Shown: piece after piece, positions 26,119 to 35,038 of the stretch
How positions within the stretch are numbered: position 1 is the stretch's first letter
How the letters are laid out: each line of letters opens with the position of its first letter
Origin: Acidobacteriota bacterium
Lineage (GTDB): Bacteria > Acidobacteriota > Terriglobia > Bryobacterales > Bryobacteraceae
Assembly (NCBI GenBank): GCA_026393985.1
Contig: JAPKZB010000078.1
Span: forward strand, 1 to 64,000
Direction of reading: 5' to 3'
Length of the DNA: 64,000 nucleotides
Notes under the pieces: model-generated
Database searches by the model: none
Told to the model about the DNA's origin: nothing
The model's input: only the letters and a program-made list of their open reading frames with translations
Program-made: the position numbers and the translations under genes

Positions 26119-26550
26119 ATGGGCAGCTATCTCGAGAATTTTGGCGTTCAAGACGCAAAGCGGGAAGGGCTGATCAAGTGGGTGGCCGCGGGCTTGCTTG
26201 CGGTGGCGGTCACCTCCGGGCTGTTGTGGTTCCTGTTCCGGAACTACAAAGAAGAGTCGCGGGTCAGAGAGTTTGTGACCGCGCTCGAACGCAAGGAATA
26301 TAAGGCGGCGCACGCGTTGTGGGGATGCACGGACGCCACGCCTTGCCGGGATTACGGCATGCCGCGGTTTCTTGAGGACTGGGGCGAGCAGGCGGGCGCG
26401 GTGGCGCGGGGGAGCGTCAAGAGCTGCGAAGGCGGCATCATCCAGACGGTGACGGTGAAGGGCAAAGAGACGCTGCTTTACGTGGACCGGGAGACGCTGT
26501 TGATTGGTTTTTCGCCGTGGCCGGTTTGTACGCCGCGCGTTAAGATGTAG
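26119..26550 (+). CDS. small membrane-anchored protein of unknown function
   Basis: 143 residues. One transmembrane helix at ~20-42 (WVAAGLLAVAVTSGLLWFLF) follows a short charged N-terminus, so the rest is probably periplasmic. The soluble part contains FVTALERKEYKAAHALWGC and ends with a beta-rich stretch (ETLLYVDRETLLIGFSPW). Four Cys are present (ALWGCTD, TPCRD, KSCEGG, PVCTP) and could form two disulfides. GGAGGGG stands before the ATG. The last 11 bases overlap the 3' end of the opposite YfiT-like gene. Confidence 0.72.
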   Translation: MGSYLENFGVQDAKREGLIKWVAAGLLAVAVTSGLLWFLFRNYKEESRVREFVTALERKEYKAAHALWGCTDATPCRDYGMPRFLEDWGEQAGAVARGSVKSCEGGIIQTVTVKGKETLLYVDRETLLIGFSPWPVCTPRVKM

Positions 26551-27061
26551 CGTTGGTGATGTGGGCGAGGTGATGGGCGCCGTGCCAGGCGTAGAGGGCG
26601 AGGGTCTCTTCGAGTCGGCGGGGGCCGAGTTCGGGGTGGACGAAGGTGCGCTGCCACTGTTCCCTTGAGAGCGACTCGAGCAGGATTACCCAGCGCACGT
26701 GCAGGGCGGAGAGCAGGACGAGAGAGAGATCGACTTCGGCGTGGGCGGCGTCGGCGAGTTCGGCCCAGCGGGCTTCGTCGTAGGGTTTGATGATGGGGGC
26801 GTCTTCGGTGAGCGCCAGACGGAAGCGGATATAGCTGTTCATGTGGCTATCGGCCACGTGATGGATGGTCTGCCGGAGGGTCCAGCCGCCGGGGCGGTAC
26901 GGGGTGGCGAGTTGGGTATCGGTCAGCGGGGCGACGGCAGCGCGGAGCTGGCCCGGGAAGTCGGCGAGGGAGTTGATCCACTGGCGGCGATCTTCGGGGG
27001 TGATGTGGGTGGGCCACTCGAAGCGGCCGAGGGGGTATTGGAGATTGGGATTGGGGGTCAA
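26540..27061 (-). CDS. YfiT/DinB-superfamily putative metal-dependent hydrolase or transferase
   Basis: 173 residues of the DinB-like four-helix fold, nearest the Bacillus YfiT/BstA group. The His ligands are seen in WTLRQTIHHVADSHMNSYIR and AWHGAHHLAHI, which together bind one metal. The LQYPLGRFEWP N-terminus is also typical. Relatives transfer low-molecular-weight thiols; substrate here is unknown. Its ATG overlaps the stop of the truncated haemoglobin gene (ATGA), placing it third in a tight operon with the haemoglobin and another DinB gene. Confidence 0.87.
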   Translation of the reverse strand: MTPNPNLQYPLGRFEWPTHITPEDRRQWINSLADFPGQLRAAVAPLTDTQLATPYRPGGWTLRQTIHHVADSHMNSYIRFRLALTEDAPIIKPYDEARWAELADAAHAEVDLSLVLLSALHVRWVILLESLSREQWQRTFVHPELGPRRLEETLALYAWHGAHHLAHITNATS

Positions 27062-27441
27062 GTGGGTTGGTTGATCATGAAGTTTGCAACTTGCAGAAAG
27101 AAGGGACGAAGGATGGCTTCGGCCTCCGGAGGGAGGGCAGCGGCGGCGAAGGCGTTGTGTATAAGGGTGAGCCAGCGGTCGCGGGCGGCGGCATCGATGC
27201 GATAGGGGGCGTGGCGCATGCGGAGGCGGGGGTGGCCGCGTTGTTCGATGTAGCGCGGGGGACCGCCGAAGCGGCCGATGAGGAAGTCGCGGAGACGTTG
27301 TTCAGCGCCGGGGAGATCGTCGGCGGGATACATGGGGCCGAGGAGATCGTCGGTGGGAATCTGAGCGTAGAAGGCAGCGACGAGGCGGGCGAAGCCATCT
27401 TCGCCGATCGCGTCGTAGAGCTGCATTTCGTTGAGATTCAT
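27058..27441 (-). CDS. group II truncated haemoglobin
   Basis: 127 residues of the 2-on-2 truncated globin family, group II (TrHbO-like). The start TLYDAIG-type segment (QLYDAIGEDGFARLVAAFY), DDLLGPMYP, the FLIGRFGGPPRYIEQRGHPR turn and the proximal-His stretch LRMRHAPYRID are all present. Such proteins bind O2, NO or peroxide. Stop and start codons overlap the neighbours on both sides by four bases (ATGA), so the three-gene set is strictly coupled. That suggests a shared role, possibly oxidative or nitrosative stress. Confidence 0.93.
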   Translation of the reverse strand: MNLNEMQLYDAIGEDGFARLVAAFYAQIPTDDLLGPMYPADDLPGAEQRLRDFLIGRFGGPPRYIEQRGHPRLRMRHAPYRIDAAARDRWLTLIHNAFAAAALPPEAEAILRPFFLQVANFMINQPT

Positions 27442-27929
27442 ACGGTTTGCTGGAGGTAGAAGTAGAACAGGTCGGTGGCGGGCGGGACGTGGCCGAGTTG
27501 GCGGAGCATGGCCATGACCTGGCCCCGGTGGAGGGTGGCGTGGTTGACGACGTGGAGGAGGATCTTCCACCGGGCGATGGTGAAGGTGTCGCCGTTGAGG
27601 CGGCGGGAGGTGAGTTGGCGGTCGAGGTCGGCTTCGGCCTCAACGTAGGCTTTAAGGCCGGCGAGCACGGGCGGCCAATGCTCTTTGAGCTGTTCGAGAG
27701 TGGGGCCGGGGGCGGGGTCGGCGAAATCGATCTGGCGGCCTTCGAGCCGGGCGAGCCAAGTTCTATCGGCGTAGTAGATATGCTGGAGGGTGATGAGGAC
27801 GGAGGAGTGGGAGACCTGCAGGTCGCGGGTGAGTTCGGCGGAAGAGAGGCGGGAGGCGGCGTCTAGCAGCTTGGAGGTTGCCCAGAGGCTGTAGTCGAGA
27901 TGAATGAGAAGGGTGGCTTTCGATTCCAT
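27438..27929 (-). CDS. DinB-family protein
   Basis: 163 residues with the DinB four-helix bundle. Metal-binding His occur in LITLQHIYYADRTWLARL and the C-terminal LLHVVNHATLHRGQVMAMLR, the strongest DinB motif. Members are often thiol-dependent transferases or stress proteins. It is the first gene of the three-gene operon. Just before its ATG lies the T-tract of the rpoD terminator and no ribosome-binding site, so it may be translated from a very short leader. Confidence 0.87.
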   Translation of the reverse strand: MESKATLLIHLDYSLWATSKLLDAASRLSSAELTRDLQVSHSSVLITLQHIYYADRTWLARLEGRQIDFADPAPGPTLEQLKEHWPPVLAGLKAYVEAEADLDRQLTSRRLNGDTFTIARWKILLHVVNHATLHRGQVMAMLRQLGHVPPATDLFYFYLQQTV

Positions 27930-27930
27930 A

Positions 27931-27968
27931 AAAGAGAAGCCGGGGTTGAAAGGAGATCAGCCCCGGCG
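27931..27968 (-). terminator. rho-independent terminator of rpoD
   Basis: On the minus strand a stem GCCGGGG/CCCCGGC (7 bp; outer arms 27962-27968 and 27940-27946) is followed by a U-rich tract (27939-27931). It lies directly after the rpoD stop and before the dinB start. Confidence 0.7.
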
Positions 27969-27991
27969 GATTTTCGGTTGCAGCGAAGAAG

Positions 27992-29551
27992 CTAGCGGGC
28001 GGCGAGCAGCGCGCGGAGATGGCGGGCGCGTTCCGGAGAGCGAAGTTGCCGCAGGGCCTTGGCTTCAATCTGGCGGATGCGTTCGCGGGTGACGTCGAAC
28101 TCCTGGCCGATCTCTTCGAGGGTATGCTCCCGTTCGCAGCCGATGCCAAAGCGGAGGCGGATTACCTTCTCCTCTTTCGGGGAGAGAGTTTTGAGGATAT
28201 TGGCGGTCTCGTCGCGAACGTTCGCCTCGATGACGGAGTCGACCGGAGAGCCGACCCAGCGGTCCTCGATCAGATCGCCGAGAGCGGATTCGCCATCGCG
28301 GCCGACCGGAGTTTCGAGAGAAACGGGGTCGCGGGAGATGGTTTTCAGCTTTTGGACTTTTTCAACCGGAATATCCATGCGGCGGCTGATTTCGTCATTT
28401 GTAGGAGCCCGGCCAAGCTCTTTTTCCAGTTCGCGGGTGGCGCGTAGGAACTTGTTCATCGACTCGTTCATGTGCACCGGGATGCGGATGGTGCGGGACT
28501 GATCGGCGATGGCGCGGGTGATGGCTTGGCGGATCCACCAGGTGGCGTAGGTGGAGAACTTGTAGCCGCGGCGGTATTCGAACTTGTCGGCGGCGCGCAT
28601 GAGGCCGATGTTGCCCTCCTGAATGAGATCCAGGAGATGGAGGCCTCGGTTGACGTATTTCTTGGCAACGGAGACGACGAGACGGAGGTTCGCTTCGACG
28701 AGGTCCTTTTTCGCTCGTTCGGCTTCGATTTCGCCATGACGAATGATGGCCGTCGTGTGGCGCAGGTCAGAGAGCGAGGCACCGGCCACTGTTTCGCGGC
28801 GTTTCACCTCCTTCTTCAGTTCCCGGATGCGATTGGCGTATTCTGGCTTCTTGCGTTCTTCGAGGCGGTGGAGTTCGGCTTCGAGATGGATGATCTCGTC
28901 TACGGTTTTGTCGATCTCCTGGGCGAACTGTCGCCAGCGGGAGGGATAGAAAGGAATGGCACGGATGGCGAGACTGGTTTCAACTCTGGAGCGAGCCCAC
29001 CGCATGACCATTTTCCGGCGGGCCTTGCGAACCGCGGGATCTTTCAGTTCGGCAGCCTTGAGCGGCGACAGACCTTCGACCTTCTCAGCGTTTTGCTGCT
29101 GCTTTTTGTAGAGGGTAGCGAAGTTGACAAAACGATCGAGGGCTTCCTTGCGCATTTTGGCATCGGCTGGGGTGCCCTCTTCGGTTTCGCCGAGGTCGAC
29201 GAAATTGTCGACTTCCTGCTCTTCTTTGCGCAGCGCTTCGGCAAACTCGATAACGCGGTGTTGGACGACGGCCGACCGGCTGATGGCGCGCAACATACGA
29301 AGCTTGCCCCGTTCCATGCGACGGGCAAGCTCTACTTCGCCCTCGCGGGTTAACAGAGGGACGGCACCCATTTCCCGAAGATAGACGCGAACAGGGTCAT
29401 CGGTATAAATTGATTCTTCGGGCGCTACCTGGCCCGGGAATTCATCGCCATCGTGTACTTCCTCCGGGTGGAAGAAGTTTGCTTCTTCGTCAAAAGGAAG
29501 CCCGAGGGGCTCGGCTGTGTCAGCAGAATACTGGTCTTCGAAGTGATCCAT
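27992..29551 (-). CDS. rpoD: primary RNA polymerase sigma factor
   Basis: 519 residues of the sigma-70 group 1. Region 1.2 starts at [21 protein letters not shown] non-conserved insert (~115-250) with the charged [14 protein letters not shown] helix follows. Region 2 contains [40 protein letters not shown] and [20 protein letters not shown]. Region 3 ([13 protein letters not shown]) and region 4 ([34 protein letters not shown]) complete it. Region 1.1 is short and acidic. It directs RNA polymerase to housekeeping promoters. The gene is monocistronic with its own promoter and terminator; dnaG is not adjacent. Confidence 0.97.
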   Translation of the reverse strand: MDHFEDQYSADTAEPLGLPFDEEANFFHPEEVHDGDEFPGQVAPEESIYTDDPVRVYLREMGAVPLLTREGEVELARRMERGKLRMLRAISRSAVVQHRVIEFAEALRKEEQEVDNFVDLGETEEGTPADAKMRKEALDRFVNFATLYKKQQQNAEKVEGLSPLKAAELKDPAVRKARRKMVMRWARSRVETSLAIRAIPFYPSRWRQFAQEIDKTVDEIIHLEAELHRLEERKKPEYANRIRELKKEVKRRETVAGASLSDLRHTTAIIRHGEIEAERAKKDLVEANLRLVVSVAKKYVNRGLHLLDLIQEGNIGLMRAADKFEYRRGYKFSTYATWWIRQAITRAIADQSRTIRIPVHMNESMNKFLRATRELEKELGRAPTNDEISRRMDIPVEKVQKLKTISRDPVSLETPVGRDGESALGDLIEDRWVGSPVDSVIEANVRDETANILKTLSPKEEKVIRLRFGIGCEREHTLEEIGQEFDVTRERIRQIEAKALRQLRSPERARHLRALLAAR

Positions 29552-29646
29552 CTAGAGTCACTCTCCTGTGGAGGGCATTGCCACGAACTTTCGGTGGTAA
29601 AAAACGGTCAGAAACGCAAACGAACCCGTCAGGAGTGCCAGTTGGC

Positions 29647-29675
29647 ATTGTATCACTGCCTTTAACCCGTTTGAA
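29647..29675 (-). promoter_or_regulatory. probable rpoD promoter
   Basis: On the minus strand TTCAAA (29675-29670) and TACAAT (29652-29647) are separated by 17 bp, about 95 bp before the rpoD start. Both differ from consensus, but the spacing is ideal, and this is the best pair in the 231-bp gap. Confidence 0.5.
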
Positions 29676-29782
29676 AGACCAAAATTGCGGCCTCTTCGAC
29701 CCGGCCCTACACATTGATAGAGATGCGCGCCAGGGTGGAGGGTTTCAGTTCAATTTCTGGGGCGGATTCTCAGGCGGATCCC

Positions 29783-30250
29783 TTACTGATGAGAGCGGCG
29801 GTTACGGAGCAGGTTTTGGAGCTCGCTGAGGAAGGCCTGTTCGTCCTGAAAGTCGCGATAGACGGAGGCGAAGCGGACGTAGGCGATCTTGTCGAGCTGG
29901 CGGAGTTCGTCCATGAGAACTTCTCCTACTGTTGTAGTCGACAGTTCTCGTTCCGGGCTATCGGCGATCCGGCTTTCGATGTGGTCGACGATGGCGGCCA
30001 GTTTAGAGATGGGGATGGGCCTCTTTTCGCAGGCCTTGATGAGGCCATTCAGAACCTTCTGGCGTTCGAATTTCTCGCGACGGCCGTCTTTTTTCACCAC
30101 CATATAGGGGATTTCGTCGATTTTCTCGTAGGTCGTGAAGCGGCGTTCACAAGCCAGGCACTGGCGGCGGCGACGGATGGCATCGCCTTCTTTACTTTCG
30201 CGGGAGTCGATGACCTTATCTTCGGAGTGGGAACAAAAAGGACACTTCAT
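29783..30250 (-). CDS. nrdR: transcriptional repressor NrdR
   Basis: 155 residues. The N-terminal zinc ribbon (MKCPFCSHSEDKVIDSRES and RRRRQCLACERRFTTYE) carries its four Cys, followed by an ATP-cone domain (~45-145; MVVKKDGRREKFERQKVLNG and DKIAYVRFASVYRDFQD). NrdR senses nucleotides and represses ribonucleotide reductase genes. The ATG overlaps the stop of the flippase-like gene (ATGA), so the true start is at 30250 and the longer frame is an artefact. Confidence 0.97.
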   Translation of the reverse strand: MKCPFCSHSEDKVIDSRESKEGDAIRRRRQCLACERRFTTYEKIDEIPYMVVKKDGRREKFERQKVLNGLIKACEKRPIPISKLAAIVDHIESRIADSPERELSTTTVGEVLMDELRQLDKIAYVRFASVYRDFQDEQAFLSELQNLLRNRRSHQ

Positions 30251-31302
30251 GGGGCGATCTCGGAGTCGATTTTCTTGAGGGCCCCCCAGGAGAGGCCTTG
30301 GCGGGCGGCGAGGAGCAGACCGAACGGGACAACTACTACCCATGTAGCAACCCAGCAGGCCATGGCGATTCCCATCGCGGCGGCGGCGCTGACCGCAAAC
30401 AGTTGGGAGAACACGAGGAAGCCGACAATTTGCGTGCCGCCTCCGATTCCCGGAATTTGGACGATTCCACCGAAGGAGACGAAGCCCAGGTAGACGATGA
30501 CATCGATTCCGGAGAGGGATTCGGTTTGCGGAAAGGCCCAGAGGATGCAGATGCAGGCGCCGAGAATGGTGGCCCATTCGAGGATGGTGTAAACGACGAT
30601 GAGCGCGATGTCGGCGGGGCGGCCGCAGGAGGCCAGTCCGGTGGCGAAGTTGGTGAGGGCGCCGCCGATTTTGGCCTGGACCGAGGGCGGGAGGAAGGCG
30701 AGGGAGTCGCGGAGGCGGTTGGCGAGGATGTCGCCGCCGAGGGCGGCGGTGGCGAGAATGATCAGGCAAGCTGTGCCGAGGAGCGTGATGAGGAAGCCAC
30801 CGGTTTGCAGGACCCATTGGAGAGCGGGGCCGACGGGGCGGCCCGCGGGATTGAAGGCGGCCAGACCGATGCCAAACAGGATGAGGACGGCGAGCAGGTC
30901 GTAGACGCGTTCGAGGAACCAGGCGGCCATTTGGGACGGGAGCGGGACGTTTTCCGAACGGGCGATGAGGTAGGGCCGGACGAGTTCGCCGGGGCGACCG
31001 AACAGGACGATGGCGGTGAAGCCGATGAAGGTATTGCTGAGAATGCGCCGGAGCGAGGAGTTTGCCGTCACGGGCCGAAGCATGACCTGCCAGCGGAGGG
31101 CGCGGATGAGATAACTGGCCACGACGATGGCGGCGCCGGGCGTCATCCACCGCCAGTCGATTTGGCTATAGACTTGAGCGAGGGCCACCCAATCGAAGGC
31201 AGCCAGGCGCTGCCAGGAAAACCAGAGGAGGATGGGTAGGAGCAGGACGGCCCCGCCGAGGATCCAGCGGCGGTATTTAGGCAAGGAGAGGGACTCCAGC
31301 AA
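30247..31302 (-). CDS. UPF0104 / flippase-like integral membrane protein
   Basis: 351 residues with about eight hydrophobic helices, e.g. ILGGAVLLLPILLWFSW, FGIGLAAFNPAG and GIAMACWVATWVVVVPFGLL. The segment RALRWQVMLRPV followed by ELVRPYLIARSENVPL matches the lysylphosphatidylglycerol synthase TM / AglD-like family. Such proteins flip or modify lipids; substrate is unknown. It overlaps nrdR by four bases, an odd pairing that probably reflects operon packing more than function. Its start faces the ECF sigma gene across 117 bp. Confidence 0.85.
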   Translation of the reverse strand: MLESLSLPKYRRWILGGAVLLLPILLWFSWQRLAAFDWVALAQVYSQIDWRWMTPGAAIVVASYLIRALRWQVMLRPVTANSSLRRILSNTFIGFTAIVLFGRPGELVRPYLIARSENVPLPSQMAAWFLERVYDLLAVLILFGIGLAAFNPAGRPVGPALQWVLQTGGFLITLLGTACLIILATAALGGDILANRLRDSLAFLPPSVQAKIGGALTNFATGLASCGRPADIALIVVYTILEWATILGACICILWAFPQTESLSGIDVIVYLGFVSFGGIVQIPGIGGGTQIVGFLVFSQLFAVSAAAAMGIAMACWVATWVVVVPFGLLLAARQGLSWGALKKIDSEIAP

Positions 31303-31419
31303 AACGGTGGCTACAATTCTTGAGCTTTCGCACTTCGGCCGAACTTATTATGCCAGATCTGCGTACTTGTTTCCGACGACCCGGCAACGGGCAGACGATA
31401 GGAGACAGGGCAAGGCGAA

Positions 31420-32085
31420 ATGGCACCGGCTGCTACAGTTGAGTACAGGATTTGGGCGGCCGCTCAAGGCTTGACGCCCCCACTCGGCGGGAATCATCGC
31501 TTGGACCAAAGTTTCGACCTCGATTTACGGCTGGTGGAGCGCTGTCTGGCAGGAGATGAGGCAGCCTGGGAGGACCTTGTCAAAGTGCACTCGCGCCGGG
31601 TGTACGCGATCTGCTACCGTTTTACCGGTACCGATAGTGAAGCACAAGATTTGACGCAGGAGGTTTTTCTGCGGCTCTTCAAAACGCTCCGGATGTTTCG
31701 CGCCGGGGAGGGTTCACTTACGGTTTGGCTGACGCGAATGACGCGAAATCTGTTGATTGACAACTATCGGCGGACGAAATTGAACCGGGTGACGGATTCG
31801 ATTGAGGACCGGCTGCCGATGCTCGAGGCGAGCGCGGCGGGTCAGGGCGCACGGGCCGATGGGTTGCTGGCCGGCCGGGAGGCGAGTGAACTACTGCAGG
31901 GAGCATTGCAGAAGCTGTCGCCCGAGTTGCGCGAGACGGTGATTTTGCGGGATCTCGAGGAGTTGGACTATAAAGAGATTGCGGCGGTTTTGAACGTTCC
32001 GGAGGGCACGGTGAAATCGCGGTTGAACCGGGGGCGGGCCGAACTGGCCCGGCTGCTGAAGAGGCATCAGGTGGCACTGGTATGA
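31420..32085 (+). CDS. ECF-type RNA polymerase sigma factor
   Basis: 221 residues. Region 2 spans ~35-105 (LVERCLAGDEAAWEDLVKVH, FTGTDSEAQDLTQEVFLRLF, LTRMTRNLLIDNYRR). Region 4 spans ~160-215 (LQKLSPELRETVILRDLEEL, YKEIAAVLNVPEGTVKSRLN, RGRAELARLL). It should direct RNA polymerase to a small stress regulon, under the anti-sigma encoded next. The first ~30 residues are atypical; TTG at 31501 would give a more usual start (LDQSFDLDLRL). Its stop overlaps the anti-sigma ATG (ATGA). Confidence 0.93.
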   Translation: MAPAATVEYRIWAAAQGLTPPLGGNHRLDQSFDLDLRLVERCLAGDEAAWEDLVKVHSRRVYAICYRFTGTDSEAQDLTQEVFLRLFKTLRMFRAGEGSLTVWLTRMTRNLLIDNYRRTKLNRVTDSIEDRLPMLEASAAGQGARADGLLAGREASELLQGALQKLSPELRETVILRDLEELDYKEIAAVLNVPEGTVKSRLNRGRAELARLLKRHQVALV

Positions 32086-32702
32086 AACTGAACTGCGCCG
32101 AATTCGAAATCCTGCTCTGTGACGCGGTGGACGGCCAGTTGCGCGGCGAGGCGCAGGCGGCGTTTGCGGCCCACCGGGACAGTTGTGCGGCCTGCCGGGA
32201 GTACGCGGCGGAGGTGTTGGGCGCGGCGGCGTTTCTGGAGCGGGTGGCCACGGTGGAACCGCCCAAAGAGCTGATTACCAAAATCTTGTACGATCTTCCC
32301 GGGGGTGCCGCGCCACGGGCGGGCGGGGCTGGTGGGCTGCGCGGGTTTTTCAACCGCTGGCTCGGGCCGGTGCTGGCGCCGAAACTGGCGATGGGAATGG
32401 CGATGACGGTGCTGTCGCTCTCGATGTTGGCGAGCGTGTTTAAAGTTCCGCTGCGGCCGCTGAGCGCGGCGGACCTGGACCCGGTGAAGATTGTAGCGAG
32501 CGTGGAAGATCAGGCGCACCGCTCCTGGAACCGGGCGGTGAAGTACTACGAAAACCTGCGGCTGGTTTTTGAGATTCAGAGCCGGCTGCAGGAGTGGACC
32601 GAGCAGGAAGAGATGGAACGGCAGAACGAGTTGCGGAGGCAGACCGAGCGGCTTTCCGTGCCCTCCCCGACGCCCGCCCAGGGCCCGCAGCCCAAGCAGT
32701 AG
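32082..32702 (+). CDS. anti-sigma factor with zinc-finger ASD domain
   Basis: 206 residues. The N-terminus has the ZAS-type zinc finger (CAEFEILLCDAVDGQLRGEA, then AHRDSCAACREYA; H-x3-C-x2-C). One membrane segment lies at ~100-125 (LAMGMAMTVLSLSMLASVF) and the C-terminal ~70 residues form a charged, periplasmic coiled-coil-like tail. It probably holds the preceding ECF sigma inactive until a cue acts on its outer part. Overlapping start codon supports co-translation with the sigma factor. Confidence 0.9.
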   Translation: MKLNCAEFEILLCDAVDGQLRGEAQAAFAAHRDSCAACREYAAEVLGAAAFLERVATVEPPKELITKILYDLPGGAAPRAGGAGGLRGFFNRWLGPVLAPKLAMGMAMTVLSLSMLASVFKVPLRPLSAADLDPVKIVASVEDQAHRSWNRAVKYYENLRLVFEIQSRLQEWTEQEEMERQNELRRQTERLSVPSPTPAQGPQPKQ

Positions 32703-32719
32703 CAGGAGTATTGAGAACC

Positions 32720-33403
32720 ATGACGACCGAACAGAACGTACCACCACCCCCAGTGCCCGCCGGCTATTGCAGGATTTGCGGGACTCCGCTCTCCGCCGAA
32801 GCGCAGAAAGTCGCCTTCGGTACGGTGTACTGTGCCGAGCATCTGCCGGCCGCGGAAACGACCGGGTCGCCCTGGACGGCGCCGCCGACGGTGCCGCCCC
32901 CGGTTCCGGCCGCGGGGAACCAGAGCGGATCGCCGGGGTTGGCTTTCCTGGTGGGTCTGTTGCCGGGGGTGGGCGCGATTTACAATGCGCAGTACGCCAA
33001 AGGGCTGGTGCACGTGTTGATTTTCGGCATGCTGATCAGCTTGTTGAACTCGCGCAGCGTGGGCGATTTCGAGCCGCTGTTTGTGATGTTGCTTACGGCG
33101 TGGGTGTTCTACCAGGCGTTTGAGGCCTATCACACGGCGCGGCGGCGACAGACGGGCGAGGCGGTGGACGAGTTCTCCGGACTGGTGACAGTGCAGGCGG
33201 GGCAGGGCGGGTTTCCGGTCGGTCCGGTGGTATTGATCGGCCTGGGGGTGATCTTTCTGCTCCACAACTTTGAGCTGCTGCGGTTGGCCGACCTCTTCAA
33301 ATTCTGGCCGCTTGGCTTGATCGGGGCTGGGGTATTGATGCTCTATCGCAGGCTGCGGCCGGAGCCCGGCCCGCAGAGTGAGGAGGCCCGCCGTGAACAG
33401 TAA
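32720..33403 (+). CDS. membrane protein with zinc ribbon and LiaI/LiaF-like TM region
   Basis: 227 residues. The N-terminus has a CRICGTPL...FGTVYCAEHL zinc-ribbon-like pair of Cys motifs, followed by a Pro-rich linker (~45-70). Several hydrophobic helices come next (~75-150, including LAFLVGLLPGVGAIYNAQYA as in TM2-like proteins). A final LiaI/DUF5668-like segment follows (VVLIGLGVIFLLHNFELL, then FWPLGLIGAGVLML). Role unknown; the operon points to envelope stress sensing. The next gene starts within its last codons behind a strong AGGAGG. Confidence 0.75.
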   Translation: MTTEQNVPPPPVPAGYCRICGTPLSAEAQKVAFGTVYCAEHLPAAETTGSPWTAPPTVPPPVPAAGNQSGSPGLAFLVGLLPGVGAIYNAQYAKGLVHVLIFGMLISLLNSRSVGDFEPLFVMLLTAWVFYQAFEAYHTARRRQTGEAVDEFSGLVTVQAGQGGFPVGPVVLIGLGVIFLLHNFELLRLADLFKFWPLGLIGAGVLMLYRRLRPEPGPQSEEARREQ

Positions 33404-33581
33404 TCTCTTTCGGGCGGTTCGGGGGCCGCTTCTGTTGATCGCCGTGGGGGTTCTGTTTGCCATGGATCAGGCAGGAACCGTACGGATTGGACAGTCGTGG
33501 CCGGCACTGCTGGTGGTGGTGGGGCTGTTGAAATTGATGGAGCAGTTGACGGCGGCACCGCCGGCGGCGGGGGGGAACTGA
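33393..33581 (+). CDS. small LiaI/DUF5668-like membrane protein
   Basis: 62 residues. Two hydrophobic helices (LLLIAVGVLFAMDQAG, then WPALLVVVGLLKLMEQL) form the LiaI/LiaF-like TM hairpin that also ends the preceding protein and begins the following one. GTG 33393 was chosen because AGGAGG precedes it by six bases, and the start overlaps the previous stop by 11 nt. A second in-frame GTG at 33378 is less likely. Confidence 0.8.
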   Translation: MNSNLFRAVRGPLLLIAVGVLFAMDQAGTVRIGQSWPALLVVVGLLKLMEQLTAAPPAAGGN

Positions 33582-33584
33582 ACC

Positions 33585-35027
33585 ATGCGCCGTCCCTCTC
33601 TGGTTGGCCCGATCATATTGATCGCCATTGGGTTGCTGTTCCTACTGCGGAACTTCCTGCCCGGACTCCAGTTGCTCGAACTGTTGAGCCGCTACTGGCC
33701 CTACGCGCTGATTGTCTGGGGCGTGGTACACCTGATCGAGGTGCTATTCGACCACCGGTCGGGGCCAGGGGCAGGACGCAAGGGTGTGTCGGGCGGCGAA
33801 TGGGTGCTGGTGGCGCTGGTTTGCGTGGCGGGTTCGGGGCTGTTTTGGGGCCGGCAGCAGGCCAGCGTGTGGAGCAACCGAATTTCGGTGGGCGCCTGGG
33901 AGCTGTTCGGGGAATCCTATGAATATCCGGTAGACGGAGCGATAGCGGCGGGCAGGACGCCGCGGGTGCTGATTGAGAATGCGCGGGGAGACACGCGCAT
34001 AACCGGGAGCGACACCGAGCAGGTGCGGGTGACCGGGACCAAGAGCATCCGAGCGATGAGCCGGGAGGCGGCCGACCGGGATGACCGGGCTTCGACGGTG
34101 CAGATTACTCGGGAGGGGGAGACGATTGTGATCCGCTCGACTCTCGACCGGAGCGGCAGCGGGCCGCAGGGGCGCACCAACCTCGAAATTCAGATTCCGC
34201 GGGGCGCGCGTGTCGAGACGAGGGGCCGCTACGGGGATTTTGACGTCGACAACGTGGACGGTGACGTGGAGGTCAGCAGCGAGAACGCGGGGGTCCGGCT
34301 GGCGAACGTAGGGGGGAATGTCCGCATTGACCTCCGCCGGAGCGATATTGTTCGGGCGGTCGGGGTGAAGGGCAATGTGGAAGTGAAGGGCCGGGGCGAT
34401 GATGTGGAGTTGGACAACATCGGAGGGATAGTCCTGGTGAGCGGCAGCTACTCGGGCGATGTCGAGTTCCGGAGGATTGCTCGGCAGTTGCGGTTTGTAA
34501 GTCAGACGACCAACCTGCAGGTGGAGAAGGTGGCGGGCACGCTGCGGCTGGTCGGCGGCGAAATGACCGGCAGCGATGTGACTGGTCCGCTGACGCTGCG
34601 GGCGAAGTCGAAAGACGTGGAGTTGAACGGGTTTTCGGACGGGGTCGAGTTGAATGTGGACCGGGGCGACATTACGCTGCAGCCCGGCACCGGCGTCGTC
34701 GGGAAGGTGTCGGCCGTGACGCGAGCGGGGGACGTCGAGCTGATTCTGCCGGCGGCGGCGAAGTTCACGTTGGAGGCCAGGACGCGGCGAGGTGATCTGA
34801 CCAATGACTACGGCACGCCGCTACGGGAGACGAGCGAGGGGCGGGGCGGGAGTTTGGAGGGGAGCGTCGGGGCCGGCCCACGGCTGGTGCTGGAGACGGA
34901 CCGCGGCGACATCCGCGTGCGGAAGGGCGAGGGACGGCCGGCTCCGGTTGAGGTGGAGAAGCCGCTCGAGCCGGCGCCGCCGACGCCCCCGCGCACCCCG
35001 CTTCCTTTGGAGCGGAGTGTGCAGTAG
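33585..35027 (+). CDS. LiaF/DUF5668-like membrane protein with DUF4097 beta-repeat domain
   Basis: 480 residues. Two or three membrane helices at the N-terminus (IILIAIGLLFLLRNFLPG, LVALVCVAGSGLFWG) lead to a large beta-helical domain of the DUF4097 type (~120-450). There short strands repeat with G-D turns, e.g. RGDTRITGSDTEQVRVTG, GDVEVSSENAGVRLANVGGN and RGDITLQPGTGVVGK. Such domains sit outside the membrane and are found in LiaFSR-like systems and adhesins. It ends with a Pro-rich tail. It starts three bases after the small membrane gene, fifth in the ECF sigma operon. Confidence 0.85.
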   Translation: MRRPSLVGPIILIAIGLLFLLRNFLPGLQLLELLSRYWPYALIVWGVVHLIEVLFDHRSGPGAGRKGVSGGEWVLVALVCVAGSGLFWGRQQASVWSNRISVGAWELFGESYEYPVDGAIAAGRTPRVLIENARGDTRITGSDTEQVRVTGTKSIRAMSREAADRDDRASTVQITREGETIVIRSTLDRSGSGPQGRTNLEIQIPRGARVETRGRYGDFDVDNVDGDVEVSSENAGVRLANVGGNVRIDLRRSDIVRAVGVKGNVEVKGRGDDVELDNIGGIVLVSGSYSGDVEFRRIARQLRFVSQTTNLQVEKVAGTLRLVGGEMTGSDVTGPLTLRAKSKDVELNGFSDGVELNVDRGDITLQPGTGVVGKVSAVTRAGDVELILPAAAKFTLEARTRRGDLTNDYGTPLRETSEGRGGSLEGSVGAGPRLVLETDRGDIRVRKGEGRPAPVEVEKPLEPAPPTPPRTPLPLERSVQ

Positions 35028-35038
35028 ACTGGCGGGCG